Below are positions 31,272 through 44,093 of a DNA stretch of 64,000 nucleotides, in pieces. Numbering within the stretch: position 1 is the stretch's first letter; every line of letters starts with the position of its first letter. Position numbers and translations under genes: made by a program. Source of the DNA: Takakia lepidozioides (taxonomy: Eukaryota > Streptophyta > Takakiopsida > Takakiales > Takakiaceae); assembly GCA_030704615.1 (NCBI GenBank), contig CM060732.1:3222001-3286000 (forward strand), written 5' to 3'. The notes under the pieces are model-generated. The model saw only the letters and a program-made list of their open reading frames with translations, was not told the origin of the DNA and did no database searches.

Positions 31272-34200
31272 ATGGCTCCGAATTCCTACGCTATGGTTTG
31301 TTGTCCTCCGCAACTTGGGAGAGCCTGGATCCCAAACGAGGGAGGACTTTGCAGAGTGACTGAAACTTACCTTTGTTCCAAATTCAAGCTCAAACTCGGC
31401 ACAGTTTATTTGGAAGAAGAAAGGAAGGATGTTCCTGGACAGGTTGACGAGACCATTGTCGTGCTAGGTAACGACGGAGGTTGTGGAATCGAATGGCACG
31501 TACCCCCATCAGACACCATCCTGTACCAAGCTGTGGGAATGCCCATTCCCTTTCCGAATCAGTCGCTGCCCACACCATCCACAAAGGAGTCCGGAAACCG
31601 ACAGGCGGCCACTGCCAACAGAGAGGTATGCAACGATAATCATTCCCGACCTGGACCGTCAAGACCCTCCATAGCTTCTCGTGTGGACGTATTCGACATT
31701 TCCGACAAGGAAGATGAGTGCATTGAGGTCCCTATGTACTCCACATGGTCGTTCAAATCCGACATGGACGTCTCTGCAGGTGCTACGCATGTACCCTCGA
31801 GCATAACTCCAACCCGGTCCATTGTGCAACTCTTACGGCACATCACCTCGATGGTTCTCGCTCCGAGCTGGCTGCTCTCGACTATGCCAAATTTCCAGTC
31901 AGGAAGGTAACGTATTTGCCTCCCGAAGTCGATGGCAATGTCATCTTCGAGTTTCCACTTGTTACTTCGTCAAACAAAGCCTCAGGGATGTTAACAGACA
32001 TGGATCGAAAGCATGACGGACACCCCTGGTGTGTGACGAAGACCAGTAGCACAAAAATTGCTGATGGTGTTCGTGTACGATACGTCCTCTGTGCGGGGAA
32101 GCTGAGGTGCCTCAATCCCGCCTGCTTCCACTTTCTCTCCAAAGGAGGGCGGAGAAACGAGACGGATTGGACTGGCACAATGCATCATCCATTCATTGTC
32201 TCCAGCCAAGCTCCTGCGGGTACTTTCAAGTGCGCACATTGCAAAGAACCACTGACGTGCATGTCCATGTGCAGAGCCAAGCAATATTACGTTATCCATT
32301 TGCTCCCGGACTTGACTAGAGCTTGCATACACGTTGGGGTCCACTGCCACCCCTTGGCGAGAGACAACATGCGTGAGGCTGTGCAAGAAGCACACGACAT
32401 CATAAAAGAGGAGGTGAAATTGAGCCCCGGAGCCAGACCAAAGCAGATTCAGCTGAAGGCAGCCCACAAGATTGCTCTTGGCAAAATCATTTCTGAAGAT
32501 GGTTCAGACCGGGTGCCCTTGAACGAAGAGGAGATGCTTGACCTGTTGGAGTCCGTCTCGCACGTTTGTAGTCCGAATGTGCGGAATCACATCGTATCTT
32601 GCAAGCAGGAGTTCGGCTGGGGGTCGGATATGCACTCAATCTTGGAGGTGAAACGAATGACTGGATATGACTACATCCAAGGTAGCAGGTTTCCAGGGCA
32701 AGGCAGCAAATCCGATCGTTGTTACATTTTTAAAATGTCAACGTGTGGGCCTGGGAGTGGAGTCGACTTGGTCACTCGCATGACAACTGGAAACTTGTCG
32801 AATGCTTGGGTGATGTTTGATCACATCAAGCGAATTACAAACCATCAGTGGGTGACTATGGGTGCGCATGTTTATGACTATCACTCCAAGAGGCTCATGA
32901 CGATTGCAATCTGCGAGATGAAAGGGGAGGACACACAGTCAAAGATGCATCTGTGGGAGGGCATAAACGAGCAGATGGCAAGGGCGGGATTGCCAGAGCC
33001 CAATTTCAGGGGATTCATGGCAGACAACGCTTAGGCCAACTGGGGAGCGGTGCGGCGTGTGTACGGTGAGGACCCCAATGTTCCAATGGAGGGGAAAGAG
33101 AGATCCTGTGGATTCCATTGGATTCAGAGTCTATCTCACTACACTACCAAATTTGTTGCTAGCTCATTCCAGGCTGAACACCGTGTCCTTTGTACGGTGT
33201 GGAAGGATGCACCCACATTTGATGACGCGGAGGTTAAGTTTGCTATCATTGAGGCTTGGTGGAACACGTCAGGTGCAGTGGAGACAACCAATCTAGGAGC
33301 CTTGCACAGCTGGTTGGGGTGGTGGCATTTCCGGTATCGACGGTTCGGACAGTACATGCGGGAGGTATGATGCTGTCATTTTCGTGCAATTGTCTTTCTA
33401 TTACGGACCTTTCCATTGGTTCCTCACCATTGTTTGTGTCCTTGTAGGAGCGGTGCTTGGATTCCGACACGGACATGCCGAACACGAATATGGCAGAATC
33501 AGTGCACTCCTCCTGGCGAGTGTCTTCTGCCGCACATCTGGTGGACGTAGTGACGGCCACAACGGAGGACATCGACAGAGCAATCATGCAGCAAGCCACG
33601 TACTACAAGTTCCTGAGCGGGAAACAATGGGGCTTTGGGCCGAACAGGGAGGAATTGTTGGTACGAACAGCTTCGAGGTTGAAGAATCCACTGAAATGGG
33701 CGACAGCATTGCGAGAGAAGTTCAAAGGGACGCCTTTGCACCGCAGAGGTGAGCACCTAGAGGGGGACGTCCGTACTCACCTCGAGGGCCCGTCATGTTG
33801 CCACACAATGTGTCTTCCAGCAGTGGAAGCCCAAGAAATTCTAGATCGCCATCGCCTTCAAGCGGGTATTCCGTGCGAGAAATTCCCACCGCTCGCTTGC
33901 CCCAGATTCCGCCCGCTGTTATGCAATATGGCCAAGCCATTGTGGAGACGACTGTGTCTGCGTCACAGTGGAGAATTGCTCGCACAAAGCCGTCGTTTGG
34001 AGGCAGGTGTTCCGCAATTCGAGTGGATACACGGCAACGTTGTTTAGAGATGATAAGGAGGAATCCAGATGGTGATGTCCCTGCTCCTACTTTTACAGGA
34101 AGATTTGTCCATGCAAAGTTTGCGGAGGCGACAACCACCCAGTTCTGGTTCTGCAGGCACGACATTATGACTTGCGTGTATGGAAAGCACAAGTACGGCA

Positions 34201-34799
34201 TACAAACAATGCCAGAGGCTCCCCCGGTGTGACCGGTGGAACCAGGCTGCGATCTGAGTCAGATTGAGGCCGACGCCCTTACCGCCGCAGGATTTTGGAT
34301 GGTGCAGCGCACTGACGTCCCCAGACAACCATTTCCGCTTCCACAACCTCCACCACTGACCCCTATGAGAGCAAGAACAATGGGACCCGACAGCTCTAAG
34401 CATCCTACACATCGTTGGGGGAAACCGAAGAGGCGGCGACCTCCCTCAAAAGTGAACGAAACAAGGATGGGGAATGCACTTCGGATGAACTGTACAATCC
34501 AGAGCTCGACAGAAGTGCCCCCACCAGGCTTCGGGCGTGTGTATCAGATGGCCACGGCAGGCTCAACTGTTCGCAATGAGGTGTACACCATCACCATTTC
34601 AGAATTACCCACCTGCAATTGCACCGACTTCCAGATCATGGCGAACAAGGGGGCATCATACTGCCCTTGCAAGCATCTGTACTACGTGTACCTAAAGAGA
34701 CTCCGTTGTAATTCCACAACTCATCACTTCATACATGCACCAGGGTTGAGCCCCCAAGAGGTGCACACTCTTCTGAATATGGATCCAGGGGACCAGTGA
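31272..34799 (+). pseudogene. SWIM zinc-finger transposase (MULE-like), near full length
   Basis: ATG at 31272 (MAPNSYAMVCCPP). In order: N-terminal domain with TVYLEEERKD and WHVPPSDTI; disordered linker; from about 31900 FPVRKVTYLPPEVDG; a Cys/His domain (CLNPACFHF ... CAHC); GYDYIQGSRFPGQG; MFDHIKRI and HVYDYHSKRLMTIA (likely first catalytic Asp region); MADNA-ANWGAV and RSCGFHWIQSL (second Asp region and C-x2-H as in MULE transposases); an 83-bp intron (33365-33447); AESVHSSW; APTFTGRF...FWFC; and the SWIM finger CNCTDF...CPCKHLYYV. Defects: a frameshift near 31850, TAG at 33032 (CAG expected) and TGA at 34230. Related SWIM-bearing families (MuDR, KDZ) are alternatives. Confidence 0.7.
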
Positions 34800-35588
34800 C
34801 CTTGGCTTGCGGTCCCAACACTATGGTACGCCCATCCTTTTCGGATAGTAGAACTGTACTGCTGCAAGTAGCTCTGACTCTGGCCACAGAAAGGTCCGAC
34901 TTATGTCTTGCCTACCAGTAACCTGTTTTGCTCGAACTAAGATAATACTATGTCATTCACTCGTGTTTCCACGTACATGTATTTTTGTGTGTTGGAGGGT
35001 TCCTGTTTTTCTGCTCTCCCAAACTTTGCTTTCCTCATTCGACCCCCGGCAAGGAAATGCGCCGCATTTCCAAGTAACGTCGTAGGTACTGGTAGATGCG
35101 GCATTCACCAACACCAAACTGCCCAGAAATTTCGCACGTGCGAACCCTAATGCGGCACCGCATTTCCCAGTTGAGTCGCAAACCTTTCCCGCCGAATACT
35201 CCAAGATGACAGAATTGTGCATACTCTATTTGTTCAATCGCGGCAAAAGGGTCAGCTTCATTCCAATGTTAAGGCATGTAAAACCGCGGAATACTCTATA
35301 CAGGCCAGTATGCGACGTCCTTTTGCCGTGGTATACTGGATTTCTCATTGCACGGTCACTCATTTCCATGAGCGGATCTAAAAAACCATGAGTGGACTTG
35401 TTACTGACGACATATCTTCGCCGCATTACAGGATCTGGAACTTCCAAAAACGGCAAGGTCAAATAAAAAAAACTATTTATTTTAATACTTGTTTAATCTG
35501 CCGCATTTCCAAATTTGGAGGAGTCCGCTCATGAAATCCGCGTGTCTTAGACTTTGGCTCACCGCTCATGCGGCTCATGGCTCATGGC
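34800..35588. other. Spacer with isolated palindromes
   Basis: No gene. Palindromes of the AAATGCGGYRCCGCATTT family at 35053-35071 (centre dinucleotide and one flanking base lost) and 35149-35164, and a half-site near 35500. CATGAGC motifs begin at about 35370. Confidence 0.5.
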
Positions 35589-35620
35589 TCATGGTTTCTG
35601 CTCATGAAATAGTAAACCTC
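35556..35620. repeat. CATGAGC-rich repeat, inverted relative to 12.65 kb
   Basis: Several GGCTCATG units ending GCTCATGAAATAG. The reverse complement occurs at 12648-12710. Both copies abut a retrotransposon fragment. Confidence 0.65.
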
Positions 35621-35765
35621 CAAAATTAGTGAACACCCTGAACTCCTTAGCCGTGTAGGTGAGAGGTGTGCCAATGACTTTGGAATAGTGTAAGTATTTC
35701 CAGGCTTCATGTCCCTTAAAGAAAATATCCTCAGGGCCAAAATTCTGTGTTGCCAAATTGTTCCA
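35600..35765 (-). pseudogene. Coding-like fragment, unidentified
   Basis: The minus strand reads NFGPEDIFFKGHEAWKYLHY then VIGTPLTYTAKEFRVF with no stop for about 55 codons. It joins the integrase fragment on its right abruptly at 35765. It looks like real protein but I do not recognise it; an accessory ORF of a retrotransposon is possible. Confidence 0.3.
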
Positions 35766-36953
35766 AGCCGAATCAACAGCCAAATTCTTATATGAAAACA
35801 TCATCACACGATTTGGTTGCCCATTGGAATTCGTCAGTGATCAAGGATCACACTTCATAAATGATGCTATAAAATGCTTGACGAAGGAGTTCATGATTGT
35901 ACATCACAAGAGTACTGCTTACTATCCTCAAGGAAACGGTCAGGCCGAATCTACCAACAAAATATTATGCACTATCTTAACCAAGATAGTAAATGCCAAT
36001 CGTACAGATTGGGACACCAAATTGAACACAACACTATGGGCATTCAGGACATCATATAAGGTGACCACGAAGCAGACACCATTTCAACTGGTGTATGGAG
36101 CAGAGGCACTATTACCCATTGAATGTATGATACCCACACCACGAACCGGAACTCATGAACGATGGGGCTTAGAAGAATCATTACGAGTCAGGGAATATGA
36201 ATTATTCCATCTGGAAGAAGTTCGAGCAGATGCCGCAGATAATATGGCACGGATCCAGGAACAACGAAGGAAAAGAATATCCGAAGGGAAAGAGAAATCT
36301 TTCTAGGACGGGGATATTGTATTATGGTTACCAAAAATCAAGAAGATCAAACTGGGCGGAAAATTGAAAATGCCATGGATGGGACCATTTCAAATCAAAA
36401 GGGTACATGACAATGGAACTGTTGATTTGCAAACCTTGGAACAAGAATTCGTGGGACGAATTAATATTAACAAGTTAAAAGGCTACCAGGGAATACATGA
36501 CAAAACCCTTATACATGATTTATACGCCAACGAGAAAGATCAAACTGAAGAGGAGGAGCGCGAAACCACCAATGCCTACTATATTCATCACGACATGGTG
36601 AATCAGCATGTACTAAGACAAGTGGCAACACGAATTCAGGGCACCACGGCGGCTAGACCACCATTTATCTGGAGGACAACATTACCACCCGTATACCGTA
36701 TGGTGAACCGTGGCCAGCACATATGCCCTACAGAACAGTGAACGAATACGAAACGGCCAACGAGTCATTGTTTGTGTTAAATTCCGAGATGTATGCTTCA
36801 GATCACCCCACCGACAGTGGTAATCATACACCATGTCATTACAAAGAGTAGAAGTAAATCGTAAAAGTCAAATGTAAAAAAAATTACGTGGGTAAACGTC
36901 CGGATTCGACGTGACGTGACGGCCGACGTGGCAGCGCCACGTCACGTCAGGAA
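35766..36953 (+). pseudogene. Integrase 3' fragment of a Tat/Athila-like element
   Basis: Nearly identical to 43233-44100 of the complete element. It starts mid-integrase ([20 protein letters not shown]), keeps the last part of the DDE core ([15 protein letters not shown]) and the C-terminal domain, and has a TAG at 36304 where the other copy has CAG (FQDGD). Homology ends shortly after GACAGTGGTAATCATACACC (36835), so the accessory ORF is missing. It then runs directly into an LTR. Confidence 0.8.
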
Positions 36954-37466
36954 TGATAACTAGGGAGCATAATATAAAAAGACTGCACGCAACTTAGAGG
37001 ATGTGTGCAATATGAGTATGAGTATCAGTGATCAATGTGTACTTCTGTGATGATGTGACGAATTCTGAAGTAAAGCCATGATATTCGAAGTATCTCTGTG
37101 TAGAGTGAATGTGAGATGGAGAGAATGTGCATTATGAGAGAACATGAGATGGTGAGAATGTGTATCATCTCAGAATAGTTCTTGTTTTATCTCGACTACC
37201 ATCTGCTTGTATGAACAAAGAGGCTTCAGTCTTTTTGACTAAGATCTTTTAGTCTAAAGAGACTGTAGATTGGGCTTAATCAATAGGATTAAGCAGCCTG
37301 CAGGGATATGGCTTTATACGACGTTCATGGTTTAGCTATCCTTAAAACGATTACTTCGTAATCGTTTCTAGAAGCATACCGTCGGACAACCTCTGTTGCA
37401 TGTCTTAGGAAATGGGCAGTAGTGTTGATAGCCTGTTTTGTCTAAGTCATAAACCAGCGGTTAACA
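36954..37466 (+). repeat. 5' LTR of the Tat/Athila-like element
   Basis: Begins TGATAAC and ends GGTTAACA. The sequence from GAGCATAATATAAAAAG onward matches the 3' LTR almost base for base. It is about 350 bp shorter than the 3' LTR because the U3 part between TGATAAC and the TATA box is missing. TATAAAAAG lies at 36973-36981. Confidence 0.75.
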
Positions 37467-37467
37467 T

Positions 37468-39060
37468 TTGGCGACCATACTGGGGACTAACGGTATGTTG
37501 AGTTCAAAAGTACTCAAAGAAGGATGGTTACTCAGTGATTTCTTGAAATCACGACAGAACGAGTCAACAAAAGCAAAGGAATGGAAAACATTCCTGGGAA
37601 AATTTCATGGTTTACTAAGAGCAATACAACAGAAAATCTTTCTTTCAGTAGGGAAAGCAGATGACAAATGGGGATTGAAGGGAGGAGTGATCAGTATTAC
37701 ACGAGCACCTTGGGAATGTAGGATTAGAAGTGAAGAGTGGTTGTCTCGTCTAGCTCTATTGATTACTCTAATACCAATCATAAAAGTTTGCTACACTAGT
37801 TATATTTTCAGAGAAGGATGTTCAAATTATGAATATTGTCACACGATCATAGAAGCAGTAGAGTACTAGATACCCAAAGACTTATTGCAAGTCAGATACA
37901 CTGAAAAAGACAGATGGTATTATTGTGCCCATTAAAAGTTTGGTGATCAATCAGTAAAAAAGAAAATTAAGTCGTAATACGGATTCTTGCAAGATAGGAT
38001 AAATCTTGAAGAAATGGTAGAGACACTATAAATTTTCTTTACTGACATACCAAGACTGTTTAAAGGGTACCGAAAAGGAATTCTACATATGATGTGGGAA
38101 TGAATGAGGAAATTAAAGAAAAAATAAACAAGACAGAGCTGAACGAATAGAGAAATATGCTGCAGAAAGGGAGGCTCGGTTAAGAGAAGAATTTCCAGAA
38201 TTACAGAACTTGAAAATTATTCAAGGTGAGACATCAAACAGTGATAAACCAGAAGATCAGGAATTTGGATCGGTGGGAAGTGGGAACACTACACCAGAAG
38301 AAGTTGCCAGTAATGTGCTTGGTGAATGGTTACCACAAGAAAGATCTGAATGACCTTCTACAGTAACAAGCCCAAATCGAGGTTTTGCTGAAATATTAGA
38401 AGAAAGGTTTGAGAACATTTTGAGTGAAGAAGGTGACAGAAGTGAAAGCACTTCTCCAGAAAGGATAACCAGAACTGCACTCAAAGCTTTTAAAGATTCA
38501 TTAAGCTTAGTAGGGACAGCAGTTGGAAGACGACTATCATTGGGACAAGGACCTCCTAGCTTTGAATCACTGTTTGGAAGACAAACACCAACACCACCAC
38601 AGCCAGCAGCAGCGAGACTATCCCAGTTTGGACAACCAGTTGCACCAGCTGCACCGATGGCTTTAGCAGCAAGCAAAACCAGACCACCATTTCCTTTATA
38701 TGATGGGAAATCTGATCCAGATATCCATCTTAATCAATTTGAAAACATGTGCACCATTTACAATGAAGCAACAGACCAAGAGAAGATCTGACTATTTCCT
38801 TGTTCAATGGCCCGGAAAGGCATTGAATGGTTGGCAACTTTCTCAGCCAATCACTTTGCGAATTGGGCGGATATGAGAGCCGCGTTTCAAGAAAGATATA
38901 GATCCAACAAATCCACGTCTGAAATCTTCACAGGATTACGAAACCTAAGATAGAAAAAAAAAGAATTAGTAGTCGACTACCTGGAGAGGATGAAGACTCT
39001 GATCAGGAAACTACCTCAAGCACCAGGGGATGATTTGCAAAAATCATGGTTCATCAATGG
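37468..39060 (+). pseudogene. gag of the Tat/Athila-like element
   Basis: From MLSSKVLKEGWLLSDFLKSR onward the frame breaks several times. The gag core is seen at 38680-38990 as PPFPLYDGKSDPDIHLNQFE, with stops at 38789 (TGA, probably CGA), 38953 (TAG) and 39068 (TAA), continuing as WLATFSANHFANWADMRAAF. The capsid forms the particle that packages element RNA. Not translatable as it stands. Confidence 0.6.
37469..37487 (+). promoter_or_regulatory. Primer-binding site
   Basis: TGGCGACCATACTGGGGAC starts two bases after the LTR end. It resembles the TGGCGCCGTTGCCGGGGA sites of plant Tat/Athila elements, and differs from the initiator-Met site of the chromovirus at 22.3 kb. Confidence 0.6.
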
Positions 39061-40590
39061 ACTTACGTAACCATGGTTACAGTCATGCCTAACAACACTT
39101 TGGCTGAAGCAGTAGGGACTGCAAAGAAGTTGGAATTGGGATTCCATCATAGCAGAAGCAAAGATTCCAAGGATCTCTTGGAGGAAGAAGACTCTGATGA
39201 TGAAGAAAAACCCAAGCAAAAGAAGAAAGAAGTGATTGACAAAACCACTTTGGATCAGAAGATAGCAGAGGCTATCAAGAATTTTAAAGATGAAGGGCCG
39301 CGAAAGGCAACATGGTGTCACAAATGCGGGACTGCATGGCACCTGGCAACGGAATGCCATATGAAGGACAAATACTGTGATATTTGTCAGATGAACAATC
39401 ATAATACCAACCATTGTATTTACAACCAACGGGCCAAGAAGACTGCGTACACACGAGAGGTGGGGGTACACCAAGTCCAAATCCGATGGGGAGGATCGGA
39501 CGAACCAAGACGATACAATATGGGTAATCGTTATCAGAGGCCACAAAATGAATATCCACCAAGGGATATGGAACATCAACCCAGAAACAAAGAAAGCACG
39601 AGATGCCACTATTGCAAGAAAGAGGGACACTGGAAACATGAATGCCAGTTGCGAATCAAGCATGAGGCAGAAGTGGGAAATATGGAAGCCGGACCAAGTG
39701 TAGCCGTAAGTGTGGTAACCCCTGTAGTGGATACCCTTGCGGTAACCCGAACTCAGGCCAAGCAACAGAAACCTCCAGATAAGGAGATTGAAAAAGAACG
39801 GAAACAATATCCAGAAAGTGCAGCATGGCAGGAGGAAATGAGCTTACACCAGGAAGTAAGTAAAGTCATAGCTCAAATGCAAGAGGGAACCCATATACCT
39901 TTTGGAGAGCCAACTCCAGATAAGCAAATCAGACCAACGGTGAAGACCATGAATATAACCACGGAAACAGAATTGGCTGAAGTAATCTGCCAGACCAAGA
40001 CCCAAATTACCATTGGACAATTATTAAAAATTGCCCCACACTGCAAGAAAACTTTATTTCGGGCAATTGAGGCATTGACCCCCACACCAAAACAAAAACC
40101 AACACCAAAGGTTTACACGATTAAACCCACAACTATAAGACAAACTCCAGATTACGACGAAGCAATACCCGTAATACAAGTACGTATTGGACGGAAGATG
40201 GTAACGAATGTACTCATCGATGGAGGATCCGGAGTGAATATCATGACAGAAAAGATGAAGAAGTCATTAGGATTGGGGCACATGGAACCTCCTCCATTCA
40301 CAGTACGAATGGCTGATCAACGAAAAGTACAACCATTGGGGATCATCAGACGACTTGCAATGGAAGTAGCAGGACTGGTATACGAAATATCAGTAACCAT
40401 TCTCAGAATGGAGGATGTGGCAATATTCACTACTACTTGGTTGACCATGGTTAACACAAGCCCAATCACACCACGATTGGGGAAGTCAGACTCTCACAAT
40501 AAAAAAGGGAGCAGAACAAGTCACCATCATGACGAAGCAACGAGGTACCATTCCACGAGAGAAACGACCTTGCATAGTGGAAGAATATGA
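39046..40590 (+). pseudogene. Zinc knuckles and protease of the Tat/Athila-like element
   Basis: Encodes CHKCGTAWHLATECH and CHYCKKEGHWKHEC zinc knuckles (nucleic acid binding), a Lys/Glu-rich linker, and an aspartic protease with VLIDGGSGVNIM, in which the usual D-T/S-G is D-G-G. Frame changes near 40540 into the RT ORF. Confidence 0.75.
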
Positions 40591-41830
40591 TTGGTCCAGT
40601 GGACTGTCGGATGAAGAAGAAGCCACAGTATACGCAGCACACCCACAGTTGGAACCTATTGGACAACTGGTGGTCATGCATACCACAACAGTAGGATGTC
40701 ACATGGTGAACACCCAAGGAGAACCAAATACTTCGAGAACTGAAGATCCAGAGGAAGAAGCGATGGACACATCTCAACACCCAGCCCGGTTCTATCAAGA
40801 AAGGGAAGAAGACATTCAAATCAGTGAAGTACCTGCCACAATTGCAACCATCAGGCAAGAGATTGCAGGATGGACAGTAACGGAAGAAACTCAATTGATT
40901 CAAGTGAATCTGGGAACAGTGGAAGAACCACAGATAATACGAGTAAGTGCAGGTCTTGAAGAATCATTTCTACAAGAAGCCACCGCATTATTCACTGAAT
41001 ACAAGGATGTATTTGCCTGGAACTACAAAGATTTGAAGGGTATACCTTCTAACATCTGTCAGCACCAAATTGAATTGGAAGTTGACACAAAACCAATTCG
41101 TCAGAACCGTTACAGAGTGAACCCCAACTATGCAGCTAAAGTTTGGAAAGAAATCAAGAAGTTATTGGATGTAGGATTCATATACCCAGTAGAGACACCA
41201 CAATGGTTATTGCCCATTGTGATAGTACCCAAGAAAAATGGAAAACTACGAGTGTGTGTGGACTACCGCAAGTTAAACGCAGGAACCAAGAAAGACCCTT
41301 TTCCACTACTTTTCACTGAAATAGTGTTGGACACTTTGGCTGGACATGAGATGTACTCATTCATGGATGGGTTTAGTGGGTACAACCAGGTACAGATGGC
41401 AGAAGAAGACCAAGAAAAGACCGCATTCATCACTGAATGGGAAGCATATGCTTACAAAGTCATGCCATTTGGACTTTGCAATGCACCAGCCACATTTCAA
41501 CGAGCAGTATCTGAGATATTCAAGAACTATCTCAATGATTTTATGCAGGTAGTTTTGGATGATTTCAGTGTCTTTGGACAGAAATCCAAACATTTGGCAC
41601 AGTTAAAACTTTGCTTACAAGCCTGCAGAAACAATGGAGTAAGTCTCAACCCGGAGAAATGTACATTCTGTGTGAATTCAGGATTATTATTGGGACACAT
41701 TGTGTGCCAACAGGGAATTCTGGTAGATCCAAAGAAAGTGGAGGTTATCCAGAAAAATACCACCACCAGAAAATCCCAAGAAACTCAAGAGATTTCTGGG
41801 ACAGACGAGCTATTACAAAAGGTACATGGA
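40529..41830 (+). pseudogene. Reverse transcriptase of the Tat/Athila-like element
   Basis: RT motifs in order: PIVIVPKKNGKLRVCVDYRK, MDGFSGYNQVQMA, AFITEWEAYAYKVMPFGLCN, VVLDDFSVFG (catalytic Y/F-x-DD box as VLDD) and GLLLGHIVCQQGI. A frameshift near 41810 separates it from RNase H. Confidence 0.85.
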
Positions 41831-42713
41831 CAAATATGCTCACAGAGCAGCACCAGTCTATAGACTGCTGAAGCAAGATGCCGAATATCGATGGTCTCCA
41901 GCTTGTCAGGAATCATTTGATTCACTAAAAAAGGCACTCACAGCAGCACCAATTCTGATAAATCCAAGATGGGATTTACCATTTCATGTACACAGTGATG
42001 CATCAGGCATTGCTTTGGGAGCGGTTCTAGCTCAAAATGTCACAGGCACAATAGATTCACCAATCTATTATGCAAGCAGATTGTTGACAGCAGCAAAAAA
42101 GAACTATAGCACCACAGAAAGGGAGGCATTGGCAATGATTTATGCTGTTCAAAAATTTCGGCATTATTTACTTGGCAATCGCTTTAAGTTTATTGTTGAT
42201 CATCAGGCTCTAGTTCATTTAGCAAATCGACCACTAGCTAGTGGCAGGGTTGCTCGATGGTTATTACTTCTTCATGAGTATGACTTTGAAGTTGTTCATA
42301 AACCAGGGAGATTACATGTTACAGCAGATCATCTTTCAAGGATTACTACAGGAGAACCAGCCACGGGGGTAGAGGATCAACTCCCCGATGCATTTCTGTT
42401 TACTGTTCAACCAGAACCACCAGATCAAGAGACAGATGCTATAAATGCTCTGGGAATGTTTCAAGGAGACTATGACCTTACAGATGCTCTCAAACTCATG
42501 GACGACACGGATGAAGAAGAAGATTTATCCGATGAAGATGAACCTCTTGATGAAGGACTTATTATTGAAGAAGAGCCAGATCCAGAAGAAGAAGATGACA
42601 ACGAAAACGAAGAAACAAACAATCAAGAATTGGCCAATATCAGTATTGGAGCTTATACAATCACCAAAGAAGAATCGGAAGATATTCAGGATCAAGATGA
42701 AGATGATTGGTAA
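41826..42713 (+). CDS. RNase H region of the Tat/Athila-like element
   Basis: HSDASGIALGAVLAQ, TTEREALAMIYAVQKFRHYL and VDHQALVHLANRP are the D-E-D RNase H landmarks. It ends in a long Asp/Glu-rich segment. A TAA at 42711 separates it in frame from the integrase, probably CAA in the ancestor (W-Q-WPIKYYL). Confidence 0.8.
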   Translation: MDKYAHRAAPVYRLLKQDAEYRWSPACQESFDSLKKALTAAPILINPRWDLPFHVHSDASGIALGAVLAQNVTGTIDSPIYYASRLLTAAKKNYSTTEREALAMIYAVQKFRHYLLGNRFKFIVDHQALVHLANRPLASGRVARWLLLLHEYDFEVVHKPGRLHVTADHLSRITTGEPATGVEDQLPDAFLFTVQPEPPDQETDAINALGMFQGDYDLTDALKLMDDTDEEEDLSDEDEPLDEGLIIEEEPDPEEEDDNENEETNNQELANISIGAYTITKEESEDIQDQDEDDW

Positions 42714-42776
42714 TGGCCAATCAAATACTATCTGAACACAGGGAAATTTCCTGAAGATTACACCAAAGATGACAGG

Positions 42777-44093
42777 ATGAAACTTTCAATGAAAAGCAAG
42801 CCATACACATTAATCAAAGGGACTCTGTACAAAAGAGGAATTGACTCCATAATGAGAAGATGTGTAAACAAAGACCAAGCCAAAACAGTAATGCAAGAAC
42901 TACACGAAGGAATTGCAGGTGGACACTTCAGTTCGGACCTGACAGCAAAGAAAATATTACTAGCAGGCTACTGGTGGCCTACTATATTTGGAGATACTTA
43001 TGAACACTGTCAACAGTGTGATGTCTGCCAGAGGATGGGACCAATAGAACGAACGGGGAAGGGGAATCTACACCCAATACTATCAACAGAACCATTTCAG
43101 CGCTGGGGGCTAGACTTCGTGGGACCCATTAAACCTCCAGCAAGGTACACACAAAACCAATACATCCTCACAGCCACTGACTACACTACCAAATGGGTAG
43201 AGGCCAAGGCACTAAGAGACAACACTGCCAGATCAACAGCCAAATTCTTATATGAAAACATCATCACACGATTTGGTTGTCCACTGGAATTCGTTAGTGA
43301 TCAGGGATCACATTTCATAAATGATGCCATAAAATGCTTGACGGAGGAGTTCATGATTGTACATCACAAGAGTACTGCTTACTATCCTCAAGGAAACGGT
43401 CAGGCCGAATCTACCAACAAAATATTATGCACTATCTTAATCAAGATAGTAAATGCCAATCGTACAGATTGGGACACCAAATTGAACACAGCACTATGGG
43501 CATTCATGACATCATACAAGGTGACCACGAAGCATACACCCTTTCAACTGGTGTATGGAGCAGAGGCACTATTACCTATTGAATGTATGATACCCACACC
43601 ACGAACCGGAACTCATGAACGATGGGGTTTAGAAGAATCCTTACGAGTCAGGGAATATGAGTTATTCCATTTGGAAGAAGTTCGAACAGATGCCGCAGAT
43701 AATATGGCACGGATTCAGGAACAACGAAGGAAAAGAATATCCGAAGGGAAAGAGAAATCTTTCCAGGACGGGGATATTGTATTAAGGTTACAAAAAATCA
43801 AGAAGATCAAACTGGGCGGAAAATTGAAAATGCCATGGATGGGACCATTTCAAATCAAAAGGGTACATGACAATGGAACTGTTGATTTGCAAACCTTGGA
43901 ACAAGAATTCGTGGGACGAATTAATATTAACAAGTTAAAAGGCTACCGGGGAATACATGACAAAGCCCTTATACATGATTTATACGCCAACGAGGAAGAT
44001 CAAACTGAAGAGGATGAGCGCGAAACCACACGCGCCACTGCTTGTGTTAAACTCCGAGATGTACGCTCCAGATCACCCCACCGACAGTGGTAA
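42777..44093 (+). CDS. Integrase of the Tat/Athila-like element
   Basis: HHCC zinc domain ([14 protein letters not shown] ... CQQCDVCQR), DDE core ([38 protein letters not shown]) and a C-terminal domain [13 protein letters not shown]. Intact over 438 codons and nearly identical to the fragment at 35.77-36.74 kb. No chromodomain follows. Confidence 0.85.
   Translation: MKLSMKSKPYTLIKGTLYKRGIDSIMRRCVNKDQAKTVMQELHEGIAGGHFSSDLTAKKILLAGYWWPTIFGDTYEHCQQCDVCQRMGPIERTGKGNLHPILSTEPFQRWGLDFVGPIKPPARYTQNQYILTATDYTTKWVEAKALRDNTARSTAKFLYENIITRFGCPLEFVSDQGSHFINDAIKCLTEEFMIVHHKSTAYYPQGNGQAESTNKILCTILIKIVNANRTDWDTKLNTALWAFMTSYKVTTKHTPFQLVYGAEALLPIECMIPTPRTGTHERWGLEESLRVREYELFHLEEVRTDAADNMARIQEQRRKRISEGKEKSFQDGDIVLRLQKIKKIKLGGKLKMPWMGPFQIKRVHDNGTVDLQTLEQEFVGRININKLKGYRGIHDKALIHDLYANEEDQTEEDERETTRATACVKLRDVRSRSPHRQW

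Noticed and set aside
39016-39807. Long hydrophobic minus-strand ORF resembling a membrane protein
   Set aside because: It is antisense to the zinc-knuckle/protease ORF of the gypsy element, and its hydrophobicity reflects the Lys/Glu-rich sense strand.
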